Of a stretch of 64,000 nt of DNA, positions 24,094-36,600 are shown piece after piece. The position numbers were made by a program, and so were the translations under genes. Below the pieces are notes generated by a model. It was given only the letters and a program-made list of their open reading frames with translations, did not search any database and was not told the origin of the DNA. Where the stretch lies: assembly GCA_009602725.1 (NCBI GenBank), contig WELB01000014.1:440964-504963 (forward strand). Reading direction: 5' to 3'. The stretch comes from Spirogloea muscicola (lineage: Eukaryota; Streptophyta; Zygnematophyceae; Spirogloeales; Spirogloeaceae). Within the stretch, counting starts at the first letter, position 1; every line of letters begins with the position of its first letter.

Positions 24094-27000
24094 TTACAAG
24101 TTGAGCGTGATGTATGCGGCAGTGCCCGCCACAATAAAGATAAGACAGACCAATGTAGTAGGAGAAAGATGGTCAAAATCGTTCAAGGCTGCCTGAAAGC
24201 TTTGCACTGCACTGGTCAGCAATTGCCTCGTTCTCTCGGTGGCCACCTCCGCCCTTTTCCCGTATTTGAGCAGAAGAAACTTGGTGCACTTGCTGGCATC
24301 TTGCTTGGGATGAGGGGGGTTGAGAAGCCGGCCACCAATGTCCATGGAGTTCGGGTGCAACATCAAACTCCTCCGTTGCGAGAAAGCCTCGAAGGAGTAT
24401 CTGCACGCCAGAAACCAGAGTGAAAATCAGGTCCAAGGACACCAACACAGCCAAGGCCCAAAAGAGAGCACCTCATATGCACATCTCCCTTACAGTATAC
24501 CTCATAGCATGCCTCAGAGCCTTCTGAACCACTGCAGACTTTCTGCGTGGACTGGGTACATGAAGTTGTCGAACAATGATTGAGGCAAAGTAGTAGCTCT
24601 ATGGCAGCCAGTGTCCCAATGCTCTTTACCTGCCATTGTAAGTGCCAAAGCCTGACTCGCCAGCACCTCCAAAAGGAAGACAGGAAGTGATAGCTTGAAA
24701 TATCACAGCATTGACACAAACACTCCCGGATCTGGTACTTGACATCACCTGTACACAGCTCTTCTAAGTATGTCAATATCACTCTAGCAAAAATGAGAAG
24801 CCTTATTGCTCACACAGTGACCTGTATATCTGATAGCTTCGGCATGCATGCAAGCAATTCAACAGGTTACAGCGATTGCTCTATGAGACGCCCCCCACAA
24901 GGGACAGAAAGAGGAGGTCAGGCTGCCACTTCACGTGGCTGTGCATCATGCCCATTTGTGCTTATTAACGAGGTCACAACTATGAGCATTGTGAACACCG
25001 ACCTTGTCAATGGTGCGATTGGAGGCAGTAAAGAGGTAAATTGCAAGTGGAGTAGGCCGCCCAGCAACCTTGGACAGAGCTTCCTCGACGTTTTTGACAG
25101 CAATTACAGGTAGTACTGCAAATGATCAAGGTTAGTATGTGAAGCACAAATTTCAAAATTAATTGTACAAGAGACTGGAGGGCACTCCCTAGGATGCCAA
25201 GCGAGATGATAAGCCAAGACACACACCAGAATTGCAAATATAGGTTGAAGAGTCACTTGAAGCAGTGAATGACTTGGAGCCTTCTGCAGTTGCATTATAG
25301 CATGCAGGGACCAGAGCAGCCTCTCGAGCTAACAATGCATACCTTCGTAAGCAATCACTGCAGCAGTGTTTTGTGACAAGGTACGACTACTGTGACATGC
25401 TTCTGCAATTGCTCAAGGTTAAAAAGACCCGCTATTATGTTGCACAAGTTCCTAAGTGGTGAGTTACCTGGTCCAAAAATCTCCTCCGTCATAATTGACG
25501 AGTCCATCTTAGAATTAAGGACAATTGTTGGTGCAACGTACTTCTCTTCTTCATCAATATCCCCTCCGCAGAAAATCTCCTCATCTTTCAGCAAGGCACT
25601 GATGCGCCTGACATGTGCCTTGCTGACGATCCTTCCAAAGTCAGGCGAATGCTTTGGGTCATCACCTACAAACAAAAACCTTGTGATCAGCATGTTCATA
25701 TTCTGGACCTGCTTATGCTCCAGTCCGTCACTGTGTTGTGTCCGTGACTCGCCAGAGCTGTCATTCTTGCTAACCAAGAACAGGAGCACCAGAAGTGAGC
25801 TCTCTTTACAAAAGGCAACATCACAAATACACCAGAAGAGAGAGGAAAGGCGTGCCATTATTGCAGGGTAAAGCTCACCAAACATAGACTTGAGGGTCAA
25901 TCTGAGCTTGGAGACAAACTTAACAAAAACTCCCTCTTCCACAAGGGCATAGTCAGGGCACAGGCATATCTGCCCAGCATTGGAGAACCTGAACCAAGCA
26001 GGAGAGTGCTATTTGTGAGAATATGCGCCTGACCGGGTGTGGGTCCGAGCAAGTGAAGGCTAATCAAGTCAGCATGCCTCCTGAAGACTGCAAGTCTATG
26101 AAGCCCGGAGAGTAAAGCCTGTTGCACATTATCGAGACTGGAAGTAGGATGTGAAGTTAGTACTCAGCTAGAAAGCCAAGGAGCATCGATAAGTCCATTT
26201 CCTTATTTCAATCAGCATTCCAGAAGCCATGGAAATGCAGAAGGAATGCAGAGGCCATATGCTATCTGAGGTGCTCACTTCCCCCAAGCAATCTTCTTCA
26301 CTGCTACGTCAATGTTGCTGGTGGTGTCCACAATGAGCGGATTCTTTCCTCCACACTCCAGCACGGTTGGGGTCATGTTTTCTGCAGCTGCTTTTAAGAC
26401 AATCTGCACAAGAAACATGTAAACTTGGTTGCACATTAGAGACCAGAAGTGGCTGATTGCAAACGGCCCCTTACGATGATGCGCTCACAGACACGTGCTG
26501 GGAGCAGCTACATGGAGGTAGTTGGTACCTTGCCAACATTGGTACTTCCAGTAAAGAAGATGAAGTCAAACTTGTTCTTGAGCAGCTCAGCTCCCTGCTG
26601 CACGCCTCCCGTCACGACTTTTATGCACTCTGGATCGAGGTACTTCGGCACGTTCCGTCGCAAGAAGTCTGCGGCTGCTGGCGCCAGCTCGCTTGGCTTC
26701 AGAAGCACGCAGTTGCCTGGACAAGCCAGACAGGTGAACAATGTTGTTATCTTAATCCAAGCAGGCCAAGGTGCCAGACATCAAGAAGGTGAATTCTTTG
26801 GTTGGATGTTTGACTAGTGGTGCTGAACAAGGTCCAATGCAGTTAGCTTTTTTGCAAACGGAGGCCATTGCCACACGGAAGACAGAAAAGGCTCCTGCTT
26901 ATGGATTTTCAGTCGAGCCAGCTGCTTACCAGCTGCTATTGCTCCTATGGCAGGGAGCAGCGTCAGGCGGATGCTAAAGTTCCACGCTCCAATGATGAGG

Positions 27001-27790
27001 GCCACCCCGTGCGGCACGTGAAGAAGCATGCCACGGCCGACTTGGCTGATAAGCGGCAGCACTTCCTCCCTGGGAGCCATCCACTGATGCAGCTCCTTGA
27101 TTGCTAGGCGGCAATCTGCAGCCATTGCAATGGTCGTCCTGGGAGCAGAGAGAGCAGGAAGGCACTCAGCCTATCTGTGCAACAGATGCTGTACTTCACA
27201 GTGCAGGGTAAAGGCAACCGCTAAGGACAATGGAAAGCTAGATATAGGTATTATAAAATATGCAGTCCATCGCAGAGGTTCAGTGCATGCAATATATTTG
27301 GTGGTTGCCGAGGCAAATCTGCACTCTGTTTGACAAGACAGCGTGACAGCGGCAAGGTGGACATTAGGTTGCGGGAGCGACCCCACGCCGGTGAAGAACT
27401 CTGAGGTGTTGAGGTCCACCTTGTTGGCGGCCGCAATCTCGCCAAAGTTCTCCTCAATCATGCGCTCTAATGCGCAAAGCTGTGCCTTGCGCCAGCTGTA
27501 GCGGCGAGTGGCGCCGCTGCGAAAGCTCGCACGGAGGCCGTCTACGATCGAGGCAATGTCCTCCACGGGCGTCCATAGCTCCTGCAGGCGGCGCTTGCGG
27601 GGAACGGAGAGCCAGCATTAACGTCCCCGACCACGGGGCAAGCAGCTCCTCCCCAGCCGAGGCCTCGCTGCCCGCCCTCCTGGTACATCTTTGCCTGCGC
27701 CGCTCCGGCTTAGGCTCTGCGCTGCCTGAGCGGGCAATGACAGGCTCAAGGGAATGCGGCACACACCTCCTGGAGCTCCGAGGGTGCCAT
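24094..27790 (-). CDS. Tail-anchored fatty aldehyde dehydrogenase (ALDH3)
   Basis: Ten minus-strand exons: 27790-27767, 27581-27382, 27138-26930, 26716-26529, 26403-26279, 25988-25879, 25665-25468, 25115-25003, 24748-24630 and 24400-24094. They join exactly in frame to 530 residues. Visible are the ALDH3 start [60 protein letters not shown], the general-base Glu in [11 protein letters not shown], the nucleophile in [35 protein letters not shown] and [16 protein letters not shown]. The last 20 residues ([17 protein letters not shown]) form a membrane anchor. This matches fatty aldehyde dehydrogenases, which oxidise long-chain aldehydes from lipid breakdown with NAD+ while anchored in ER, peroxisomal or plastid membranes. 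The first exon encodes only eight residues. The compartment is not evident: no clear transit peptide is seen. Confidence 0.95.
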
Positions 27791-28189
27791 GGCGCCGCCC
27801 TGTGAGCAGTGTGCGGCACACGGGGCGCTGACAACGGCGCAGCGGGTGCCGCAGGAGAGGCGGGCGACTTTTGTCCCACCGTCAGCCGCTGTGCCCTTCT
27901 TGCGCTGCCGCCTGCGCGCCTGCGGATTCACTGCGTCTCGGGGTGTCGGTGACTTCAGAAGAGAGAAGGCGCGCGGGGCGCATGAATTGAAAGGGAGGCC
28001 AATTCAAGCCAATACATTGTTCAGGCAGAGTCGAGTGCAGACTAAACAATGCTATATAATACGGAGACCTAATCTAAGGTACCTAAGATGACATTAGTAC
28101 CCACGGGTGAGCACAAACAAATCTGACAAGCTAACAACAGAAACAAGCAAGAGAAAAGCAGAAACAAACAGCTCTCCCAAACAGCTCTT
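27791..28189. other. Upstream region of ALDH3 with GCGCGC repeat
   Basis: A GC-rich promoter-side region up to about 27950, then a copy of the second repeat family at 27955-28025 and unassigned sequence. Confidence 0.5.
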
Positions 28190-28612
28190 CCGGATGCGCT
28201 TGGCCATCTCTTTGCAGCGGTCCCTTGCCTTCGCGGTTCACTTACGCGCAGGCCGCGCTTTGGCGGCGGCCACCGCCTTCCGACAGGGCGACGTCTTTCC
28301 GCCGGCTAGCTATTCAGACTTGCATCTTCTGACTAGAGGTTACTGAGAGTCCCCTTGCTGCTGTCTTAGTGTCACCTTAGGCACCTTAGTTTAGGTCTCC
28401 ACATCATGTAGCCTTGTTTAGTTTGCACTAGCCTCTGCTTTGAACAATGTATTGGCTTGAATAAGCCTCCCTTTCAATTCCATGCGCACCGCGCGCCTTC
28501 CTCCTTAGTACTTAGCACCCAGGATTCTTCTGTCCTTGTCCATTCCTTTCGGCCGCGCTTTTCTTTCGGGCTGGCCTCTCCCAGCCACCAGTCAATCTGG
28601 CCGCGCTTGCTT
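28190..28612 (+). repeat. LINE 3' end with full-looking 3' UTR
   Basis: A plus-strand frame reads MRLAISLQRSLAFAVHLRAG and ends in SDLHLLTRGY with its stop at 28344-28346. The reversed GCGCGC repeat follows at 28438-28505, then the hairpin GGGCTGG..CCAGCC at 28569-28587 with the flank CCACCAGTCAATCTGGCCGC. It gives the clearest order of parts: tail, UTR block, hairpin, end. Confidence 0.75.
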
Positions 28613-28830
28613 GTACTCAGACCTGCATCTCTTGACGAGAGGTTACTGAGAGTCTCGTTGCTGATGTCTTAGTCCTTAGCACTCCGGCTTCTTCAGACCC
28701 CTCTCCTCAATGGCCTGTAGTGTAGTTCTTTTTCGGCACCTCTTTCTTTGGCTTGGGATATTGTCCATTCTTTTCGGGCTGGCTTTGCCAGCCACTCTTC
28801 TCTATGGGCGAGAAGAGAAAAAGAGCTTGC
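28613..28830 (+). repeat. LINE 3'-end fragment
   Basis: SDLHLLTRGY followed by a stop near 28644, then a UTR with the hairpin GGGCTGGCTTTGCCAGCC at about 28779-28796. It abuts the preceding copy head to tail. Confidence 0.65.
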
Positions 28831-29035
28831 CCATTGAGGATAGGGGCTGGAACAGCCAGCCCAAAAGAGAATGAGCAGAGTACAAGAAGCCCAAGAAGAA
28901 GGGGGCCAGGCGAAGCACTAAGGCGAAGCACTAAGAAAGAAGCACACAAGAAGAAACAAAGCAACTACTAACTACTCAGTAACCCCTGCTAAGCAGTCGC
29001 AGGTCAGAGAGGCTATGTTCCTGGAAGGACGTCCC
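28825..29035 (-). repeat. LINE 3'-end fragment, reversed
   Basis: Minus-strand tail SLSDLRLLSRGY at about 28978-29015, hairpin at 28848-28866 and the end sequence near 28830. It forms an inverted pair with the preceding copy. Confidence 0.65.
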
Positions 29036-29074
29036 CTGGCCAGAGCCAGTCCTGGGCGAGCACTTTGCTTCTCC

Positions 29075-29480
29075 TCAATGGGCGAGCCCTTTCTTCTTCA
29101 GACCTTGTCCATTCCTTTGGGCTGGCCTGTCCCAGCCACCAGTCAATCTGGCCGCGCTTGCTGAAGCCCAAAGCAAGGCGATGGCCTTGAGAGGCCGGCC
29201 CTGACACCAGGATAGGGCATCTTTGAGAGGTAGCGAGGGCTGTGAATTGCTGCCCCAGTAGTGATATTCCAGAAAGAACAGGAGGAAAATTATTCCAGTG
29301 GAGCGCGTGGACTGTTTTTTAAGTGATGGAGGGCCTGTGTAGTGGTGGGCGATGACTGCAATTGTGGCCAGCCCAGATAATGAATCAACAAATTTCGAAG
29401 GGGCCAGAAAAGCAGTAAAGCACACAGCGACTCAAGTGGTCATTGGATGCTCAATATCCCCTGTTGAGCAGCCGCATATA
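29075..29480. repeat. Further LINE 3' ends
   Basis: A plus-strand hairpin copy lies at 29080-29163 with the CCAGTCAATCTGGCCGC flank. A minus-strand copy at about 29290-29480 has a tail reading MRLLNRGY and a degraded hairpin near 29355-29375. Confidence 0.6.
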
Positions 29481-30318
29481 CTTGCAATGAGTCCAAGTGC
29501 GAGATTGTTAAGTTGAGAATCATGAACATTTCACAGAGGGCCTTCTCCCGTCAACTACTCGTCGCCAACCATGCGAGGGGGCCACACTGGCGTCTTATGT
29601 CATGACCAGGCACTTGTCTGCAACACCTGCCCCGGCCACTGGGTTAGTCATAGATATTAATTCTTCAGGTGCCGTACCTAAGCAGCAAGCATGCCATCTA
29701 TCTCCACCTAGTCCTATTTGGGCTGGCCTTTCACAGCCGCTGTCCCTTAGCATTGAGGTCCTTGCCATAAGGTCCTTGCCTCCTTGCCATTGCTGAAGAG
29801 AATTTCCGCCCAATATCTCAGTAGGGACCTGAACCTCTAGACCCTAGACCCACCCTTGGCAATTGAACGTTGCTGCACTCTCTCTACTCACTAGCAAAGA
29901 ACACCTTGTCCTGCAAGACTGGTTCCAATCAGCCTTTACTGCTGGTGACTGCATCTCTTCTTGCCCTTTTCAGCACGCTGCTCTCAATGTGTGAGCCTGC
30001 TCCTTGGCGCATGGAGTCACTGTGTCTGTGCCTCTGCTGCTTGTAAGGTGGTCTTCTTCTGCAATTGTAGGAACAGTGTGCTTGCTAGCGCCTAAGTAAT
30101 ATTAACAGCTGCAATACTGGGTCAACTCGACTTCACCTTGCAAGCTGAGGAGATGTAGGACGCACACTCTTGAAAGTGCACATTTGATGTTCTAGGCAAG
30201 CTCTATGCCATTTAGCTTTAAGTTGTACAGAGAGCAGTCACTGTTAATGGCAAGAATACCGAGGCGACAGAGAAAGGATGTTCCTGGTCCGTAGTCTAAG
30301 AGACGCTGTATTAATTAC
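29481..30318. other. No gene recognised
   Basis: Intergenic sequence. A single LINE hairpin (plus) lies at about 29706-29727. Nothing else identified. Confidence 0.5.
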
Positions 30319-33050
30319 TCATGTAGCACCTTCCAAAGCCTGAATGCACTGCGGCACAGATGCCTTGTTCTTCATGGCAGCCATGAGAGCCTCAAGCTGT
30401 TTACTGTTCGTTTTCAGTAGCGAGGCAGCATAGTATACCTGCATGCAATGCATGATTGGCAGGTTAATGAAGAAGAGCTCATGGAGCACATTACTAGACA
30501 TGCAGGGTCAAGAATGTTACTCAACACATGTCACCTATCAAGCATGTAGTGTTGTCCTTCCTCACTATCATTGGGTTCGGCACCTCTATCACCAGCCATG
30601 ACTCTTACCGCCCATCTTGTAATGTTTTGCTGTTGCTGATTCCCCAATTTCTCCTTGCTTCTATTCACCAACCTCTGCAAGGAACAGGCAGCCAGTTCCT
30701 TTAGAACTCATTAAAGGCAGGCTTCCTAAGAAGACAGTTTGTCATTGCACTTCACCTTCATTATTTTGAGGGGCCAATTCATACCAGCCTCCTACATTTC
30801 ATAAAAATGAAACAGCAGCGAGAAGCAGCTCTTAATCACTCAGCATTGTGCAGCTTTTGAAAGGGTGCTCAAGTCACTTCTGACCTGCAGAGTGAACAGG
30901 TCTGCGCTCTGGCCCATTACTTGATCATACTTAAGTCCCTCAGCTGCTAGACCAGCCATGGAGACAACTGCTAGTCTGCACAAGTACAAATAAAGGGATA
31001 AACTTGAGCTGAGTCGCTGTGAGTCGCTGATGAACAACAAACAAATAGCCCAACCAGCCGCTAGTGTTATCCCACAACTAGTTGCTGGCATCATCTCTGC
31101 TTAGCAACCTTATATACATACATGCTAGCTGAAGAGAGTAACATCCCTCCAAACTTGAAAACTATCCAATTTTGGCATCAGTGTCATATGGACAATAAGT
31201 ATTGAGTCAAAGAAACCTGTCAAGGTCCCTGGTGTCAAGGTGCCCCTCGTATATTCGCTTCTGAAGCTTTTCATCAACTAAGTTCACATGCTCCTTGCCG
31301 ATATCCAAGGAGTAATTCACAACTGGCAGTCCCAGTAGATAAGCAGCTGCAATTCCAATGAACAGCGTTGGCAACTCAGCTTCTTGTGTTCAATTTCTCC
31401 TCCTCAGATCTAAGTAGCAAAGGAATGCTGACCGGGACAAGCATTTAATCTTGCAATCCAAGCCCGAGAGTCCTTGTTACTTAGTCAATCAGAGCAGATG
31501 CACAGCTTCCAGCCTCAATGAGCACGTCAACATTTGGCCCAGGCATGAGCTGTAGATGCATTACTCAAGAAATGAGCAGCTTCATGGCGAAGAAGCCGAT
31601 CTTCTTGATCTGAAAAACCACCAGAGAAGGCATTGATGGCAACCTGCAAAAGCCTACACACTTCACGCAGTAACTTGTCCTGTACAACTGCAGGCATGGT
31701 CACTCGCCCTCTACTTTCTGCCAGTGTTGGCTTCAAGTCATCCAGCAAAAGTTGCCAACTCAAATGCATCTGATAGACCAGCATGAAGGAAGCGACATTG
31801 AGCAAAGATGCCACTGAGGGGTACAGTGAAGGCCATAGACAAGGCCACACAGAGCATTCAGAGACACATGCACCCAATGATGTGTTGCATGTCAGTTATA
31901 CCCAGGGGCTGTGCTCCCAATCGCCAGAACAACGAGTGATAAGCTGCCTACTAAGTACGGCACAAAGAAGCCCCAGTCCTGCCATGTGGTAACAGCTCTT
32001 GGTAAGACGAGCTTGACGAGGCAACATGAGCTTTGTCAGGGACAGAATGCTTGTTGCAGACTAATAGAGACTAGACAGCAGTGCAACACGACCTTCAAGG
32101 GCATATCGAGGCTGGTGCAAAGTGCAGCAGAGAAATTCAAGAGGTAGGACAAAGCCATGATGCAGCGTGCTTACTCCTGGAAGCTGGCCAGCCAGGACAG
32201 CCACAATTGACGAACCTCCCACAACTGCCGCCAAGAAGGCTGCCTGCAAGTGCATGCCAGAATGACATGTCTGAATAGTGGTTGCGTCCAATGACTCCGC
32301 TGTGTGGATGACCTTGCTACTCTGGACCTCCGATTATTATGCACATATTTCGTCACAACTAGTGGAGTCAAGATTGCTGGTCCGAATTCATGGTGACAAC
32401 GCCTACCCAGGAGGTGACACTGCTGCAGCTGAGATTCTTACATCGTTTCGTACAGAAGGCGTTGCTAGCTTCTCTGCATTCTTGATCCCTATGCTGGACA
32501 GCTCCCGAAGGAATGTCTGATAATTGTCCACAACATTTCTCCACCAAAATTAGCCGCCGAAGCTTCCTGACTGGCATCATCAGTCACAATACGTAGCATG
32601 ATCCAAATAGCGGAAGAGTGGCCTAGAGGGACCCACATTACGCCTGCCGACGCTGGGAAGGGAGTTCCAGAGCTTCGCCTGGCCAGCCTCCTTGAGTGCA
32701 GCAAGTGCCTGCTGTGTGGCCTCCGAATCATTCTGCCGGGACCAGCCAGACAAAAGTCTTTCGTGTCAGCTGCGCGTCAGTTGCTGATACACTACTGCAC
32801 AGCCGAAGGCGCCGACGGGCGAACGTGGGCGTGTGCCGGAATCGCTGTCTCCCCTGGCAAGAGGCTCGCCTGCAGAATCGCAGCCTCCAGCTTCTCGAGA
32901 AGGCCCGACCGGCCCGTGGAGGACGTCGAGACCGCGTCGCCGTCGGCAGCTACTGCCGCTACGTGGACGGGCCGCGACGAGAGCCGCAAGCGTCGCTGCG
33001 GTCCGGCCTTGCCAGCGCACGACAGGGGCCAGAGCAGCGAGCTGGGCGAC
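30319..33050 (-). CDS. Plastid FtsH-like (M41-type) membrane protein
   Basis: Minus-strand exons recognised: GC-rich start (about 33000-32810), 32732-32637, 32516-32442, 32243-32175, 31978-31902, 31643-31565, 31346-31217, 30975-30885, 30674-30609 and 30438-30319; one or two joins near 31.7-31.9 kb are unresolved. After a presequence-like start there are two membrane segments (AAFLAAVVGGSSIVAVLAG; GFFVPYLVGSLSLVVLAIG). Then come RLLRHEAAHFLTAYLLGLP with an HExxH zinc motif, VNYSLDIGKEHVNLVDEKLQ, LAVVSMAGLAAEGLKYDQV, QQQQNITRWAVYYAASLLK and a C-terminus near ALMAAMKNKASV. This resembles plant plastid proteins with an M41-like domain but no AAA ATPase module. Whether it cleaves proteins is unknown; HExxH is intact but the third zinc ligand was not identified. 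It faces DEG5 across the assembly gap. Confidence 0.83.
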
Positions 33051-33123
33051 GCCCGCCGCGTCGGCGCTGCCTGCGGCCTCAGCGGCGCAGCGCCGGCTCG
33101 GGCGACGCCGGCGCCGCAGCAGC

Positions 33124-33372
33124 NNNNNNNNNNNNNNNNNNNNNNNNNNNNNNNNNNNNNNNNNNNNNNNNNNNNNNNNNNNNNNNNNNNNNNNNNNNNN
33201 NNNNNNNNNNNNNNNNNNNNNNNNNNNNNNNNNNNNNNNNNNNNNNNNNNNNNNNNNNNNNNNNNNNNNNNNNNNNNNNNNNNNNNNNNNNNNNNNNNNN
33301 NNNNNNNNNNNNNNNNNNNNNNNNNNNNNNNNNNNNNNNNNNNNNNNNNNNNNNNNNNNNNNNNNNNNNNNN
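33124..33372. other. Assembly gap of 249 N
   Basis: The gap lies in a GC-rich island between the first visible exons of the FtsH-like gene (-) and DEG5 (+). It hides their shared promoter, both start codons and part of the presequences. Translated frames crossing it are not real. Confidence 0.99.
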
Positions 33373-35577
33373 AGCTGCGGCGCTGCCGCTGCGCATGCCC
33401 GGGGAGCCGGCGGCGGCTGCCGTGCCGCGACGACGGCCCCCGAGCCGCCTCAGGCGCCGAGCAGGCGCGCGGCGCTCGCGGCGGCGGTCGCGGCTCTCGC
33501 GGTTCTCCCTCTGGCACAGCCGGCCGCCGCTGCCGTCGCCTTCCACGGGCCGATCGCCGACATTGCCTCAGTGTCGTCCACGCTCGGTCCCGACGACGAG
33601 GATCTTGTCGTCAACCTCTTTGAGGTGGGGCTCTCTTGGAGCCTACGGATTCCCGTCTCCCGTTACGTACTCATAGCGTGGATCACCACCCTGCTGATGT
33701 CCTTGGCAGCGTAGCCGCCTTCTTCACTGACTATGCCATGCTGCTGTAGCCGAGCAACAGTCCCAGTGCTCGCTCGCCGCCGCACGCCGTGTCACGGCTC
33801 CCTGCAGCTCGGTGTCGATGACCAGGTTGTGGCCGTCTGGTGCAGGCTGCGACGAGGTCCGTGGTGTCAATTCTGAACGTGGAGGTCACCAATGGCAAGG
33901 GGCCTTTGGGTGCTGACGAGCGCGTGGAGGGCACCGGCTCGGGCTTCGTCTGGGACAAGCTTGGGCATATTGTGAGAGCCTAGCCTTCGCATTGGCAGCG
34001 GTTGTCATCATCGTCGTTAGTTACATCACGAGTAGGAGGTAGGGTGCCGCAGGGCCAGTTGACCTGCCGGAGCTCATTGAGTCCCATTGTAGTGATACTA
34101 CAAGAGCGGGTGTATTGTTGGTGCAGGTGACAAATTACCACGTGATAGCCAAGTTGGCGATGGACTCTACTGGACGGCAGCAGTCCAAGGTGTGCCTCTG
34201 AAAGGTGGCACTTGCTATTGGTCTTGCTGATCAACAAACATAGCAGCTGCACTGCATTCAGCAACTTCCTGGAGATGAAAGAGCAGCTTGAAGGACAACA
34301 TACTATCCTCTTGAAGTGTATAGAAGGGAGAGGCCTACAGTGATCCTCCCCTTCCATAAGCATGCCAAGGTCCTCGCGCTGTTTGCTCAAGGTGTGGGGC
34401 AGGTCAGCCTTTTGATGGACGATGGAAGGGTGACTGTGCTCGACGCTAAGGTGATTGGAGTCGATCCTACAAAGGACATCGCTGTCCTGAAGGTCAGCAG
34501 GCTTCCCCATGTGTGTGTGTCTGTTATGATGCTTATAATGGCATAGTGTCCTGCTGCGTCCAGTGTCACAATTTAGACAGCTCACTCTGCTTGCGCCTTT
34601 TTTCTGAGCCCATGTTTGACGTGTGCTGTTGCTGGTCAGGTAGACGCGAGCCCGGACATGTTGAGACCGATTCCTGTTGGCACGTCCAATGACCTGAGAG
34701 TGGGACAAAGCTGCTATGCCATTGGCAACCCCCTGGGATTTGACCACACACTGACAACTGGGGTGTGTTGCTATTCTGTCTGATTGCTTGCGGGTCCAGC
34801 CAAATACTGACCTTTCAGCATCCTATATTTCCCATTCGCCTTGCCTTGACCTTTGCTCTGCTGCTGCAGAGGCCTGCCTCAGCTCACAATATACACAACT
34901 GCTGACAAGCCGTGCATGTCACACTACCAATGGACTAAGCCTCAGTATCAGTCTTGACATGGGTCAAAACCCTCCTCAGCGGGATCTGATTTTGCATTGC
35001 ACACTCTATGTGCAAGGTGGTGAGCGGTCTCGGCAGAGAGATACCATCACCAGCTGGCACGCCCATACCAGGGGCCATTCAGACAGACGCCTCCATAAAT
35101 TCAGGTGCTTGCCAGCTGCAAGTATTGTAGATGTGGCATCAACCAGCATGATGTGGACAGGTCATGGCCAGGGCATCAGATCAAGTACGGCCCGACATGA
35201 GTGGCTGAGAAAACTAGTCACCATCTATTCTCTCGCGCGCTGGCTGGGTAGCACAGGCAACTCCGGAGGCCCCTTGCTAGACTCATTTGGCCGAATCATT
35301 GGTGTGAGCACAGCCAGTTTTACTCTAAAAGGTGAATGCTTTCACAAGATAATTCCTTCTCATGGTTTGCATGACTCGTACAGAATGCATTATGACGAAG
35401 TGAGGAATTAGCACTGTCATTAAGCTGTAAAGAAGTATGCACACATAACTCCTTGTTAGACGATTACTCACGAGTCTTGATAGTGCAGGATCTGGTATAT
35501 CTTCGGGCGTGAATTTTGCCATACCCATTGATGCAGTTCGGCGTTTGGTTCCGAGATTGGTGATCGACAATCAGTAG
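33373..35577 (+). CDS. Thylakoid lumen protease DEG5 (HtrA, no PDZ)
   Basis: Exons: from inside the gap to 33624, then 33846-33971, 34127-34189, 34403-34492, 34640-34762, 35017-35104, 35257-35331 and 35489-35577, all in frame. Before the mature part is SRRAALAAAVAALAVLPLAQ, a twin-arginine plus hydrophobic stretch ending in Ala-rich sequence, as in lumenal transit peptides. The trypsin-like fold follows: [31 protein letters not shown] (catalytic His), TKDIAVLKV (Asp), NPLGFDHTLTTGVVSGLGRE, QTDASINSGNSGGPLLDSFG (Ser) and GVNFAIPIDAVRRLVPRL. The stop comes about 15 residues later, so there is no PDZ domain. That absence is the mark of DEG5, which pairs with DEG8 in the lumen to degrade photodamaged D1 protein of photosystem II. 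The start codon lies in the gap. Confidence 0.93.
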
Positions 35578-36504
35578 TTGACTTGTTGCGCACCCACGGT
35601 GCAATCCTCTTGAAAATAGTGATATGAGCATGTACCTCAGAGCACGTCCACATGAGTAAGTCGTTGAGTCATCCCACCATGACGACAACTTGTAGTTGAA
35701 TGTGGACAGTCTTGCCCACATCCCTTACTTTGTTCATGAGCTACTTGATAATGTATTTGTGTCAAGAGTTTCTATCAATGTATCTACTGACATAAGAAGC
35801 CACGAGGAGCTGCTGATAGAAATCTTGTTCTCGCAATGCTGAGGCTTAGCCTGTAGTCGCCTGACAGAGATGTGCCCAGGCTGGCTCGATGGAGCAACGC
35901 CCGCAAAGATGTGTCAGGCATACAAGGCATTGTAAGACCTGATTTTTCGGTCCAACATCATTACATTGAGCAGGCTGGAGAAGTGTCTTGTAGCCTGTCA
36001 GGTGTCAGCAGCCATCAACGACCACCACCATTTAAGCTTTCTTATAAGGACCCGAACCCACCGGTGTGACAAGTCCTAGGTAGATGGGCTAGTTTTGTAA
36101 GAGGTTGGAACTTGGGCTGCAGGCCAAGCCTACACATCCATCTCTATGTAGCTCTATCTACACAACTAGATGTAAGACTGGCACACAATCTAAACGACTG
36201 TGTTGTTGATTGAAATCAATGTTAACAATCCAGTCGTCACTGACACAAATTGTCAGATTGTCACTGTCGCTATAAAGATGGCTTGCCACTTGCCCCGACA
36301 ATCAGTCAATCACTTGCCCCGACAACAGGATCAGATTGTCACTACCGCTAGGAAATGGCGTGTCACTTGATGACTGTTGGTGGTATATCTTCAGTAGTAG
36401 ACCGTTTGTGGTGATTCTTTCATTCAGGTATGACAGTGGAATATCAGTTGCGGTTGTTGTTTATTGGGCACCCAAGTGTAGCTTGCTTGATGATGCAAAG
36501 GTCG
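35578..36504. other. No gene recognised; short tandem duplication
   Basis: The 3' flank of DEG5. A stretch beginning CAGATTGTCACTGTCGCTAT (36254) is repeated with changes at 36331, a spacing of about 77 bases. Nothing else identified. Confidence 0.5.
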
Positions 36505-36600
36505 TATATCATCCAAAGGGGTCGAGGGCTGTCAGAAGCCAGCCCGTAAAGAATGGACAAGGTCCGGAAGGGCCGGAAAGGACTGACCATTATTCGTGGT
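36505..36600 (-). repeat. LINE 3'-end fragment
   Basis: Minus-strand hairpin copy (GGCTGTCAGAAGCCAGCCC) with the GAATGGACAAGGTCCGGAAG flank. Confidence 0.6.

Noticed and set aside
28190-29480. Paired inverted LINE ends considered as terminal repeats of a DNA or LTR element
   Set aside because: Each unit has the order tail codons, UTR, hairpin in its own orientation, and no transposase, integrase or tRNA primer site lies between them.
32598-33714. Long frames of 240-340 codons on both strands
   Set aside because: They cross the 249-N gap and exist only because N codons are not stops.
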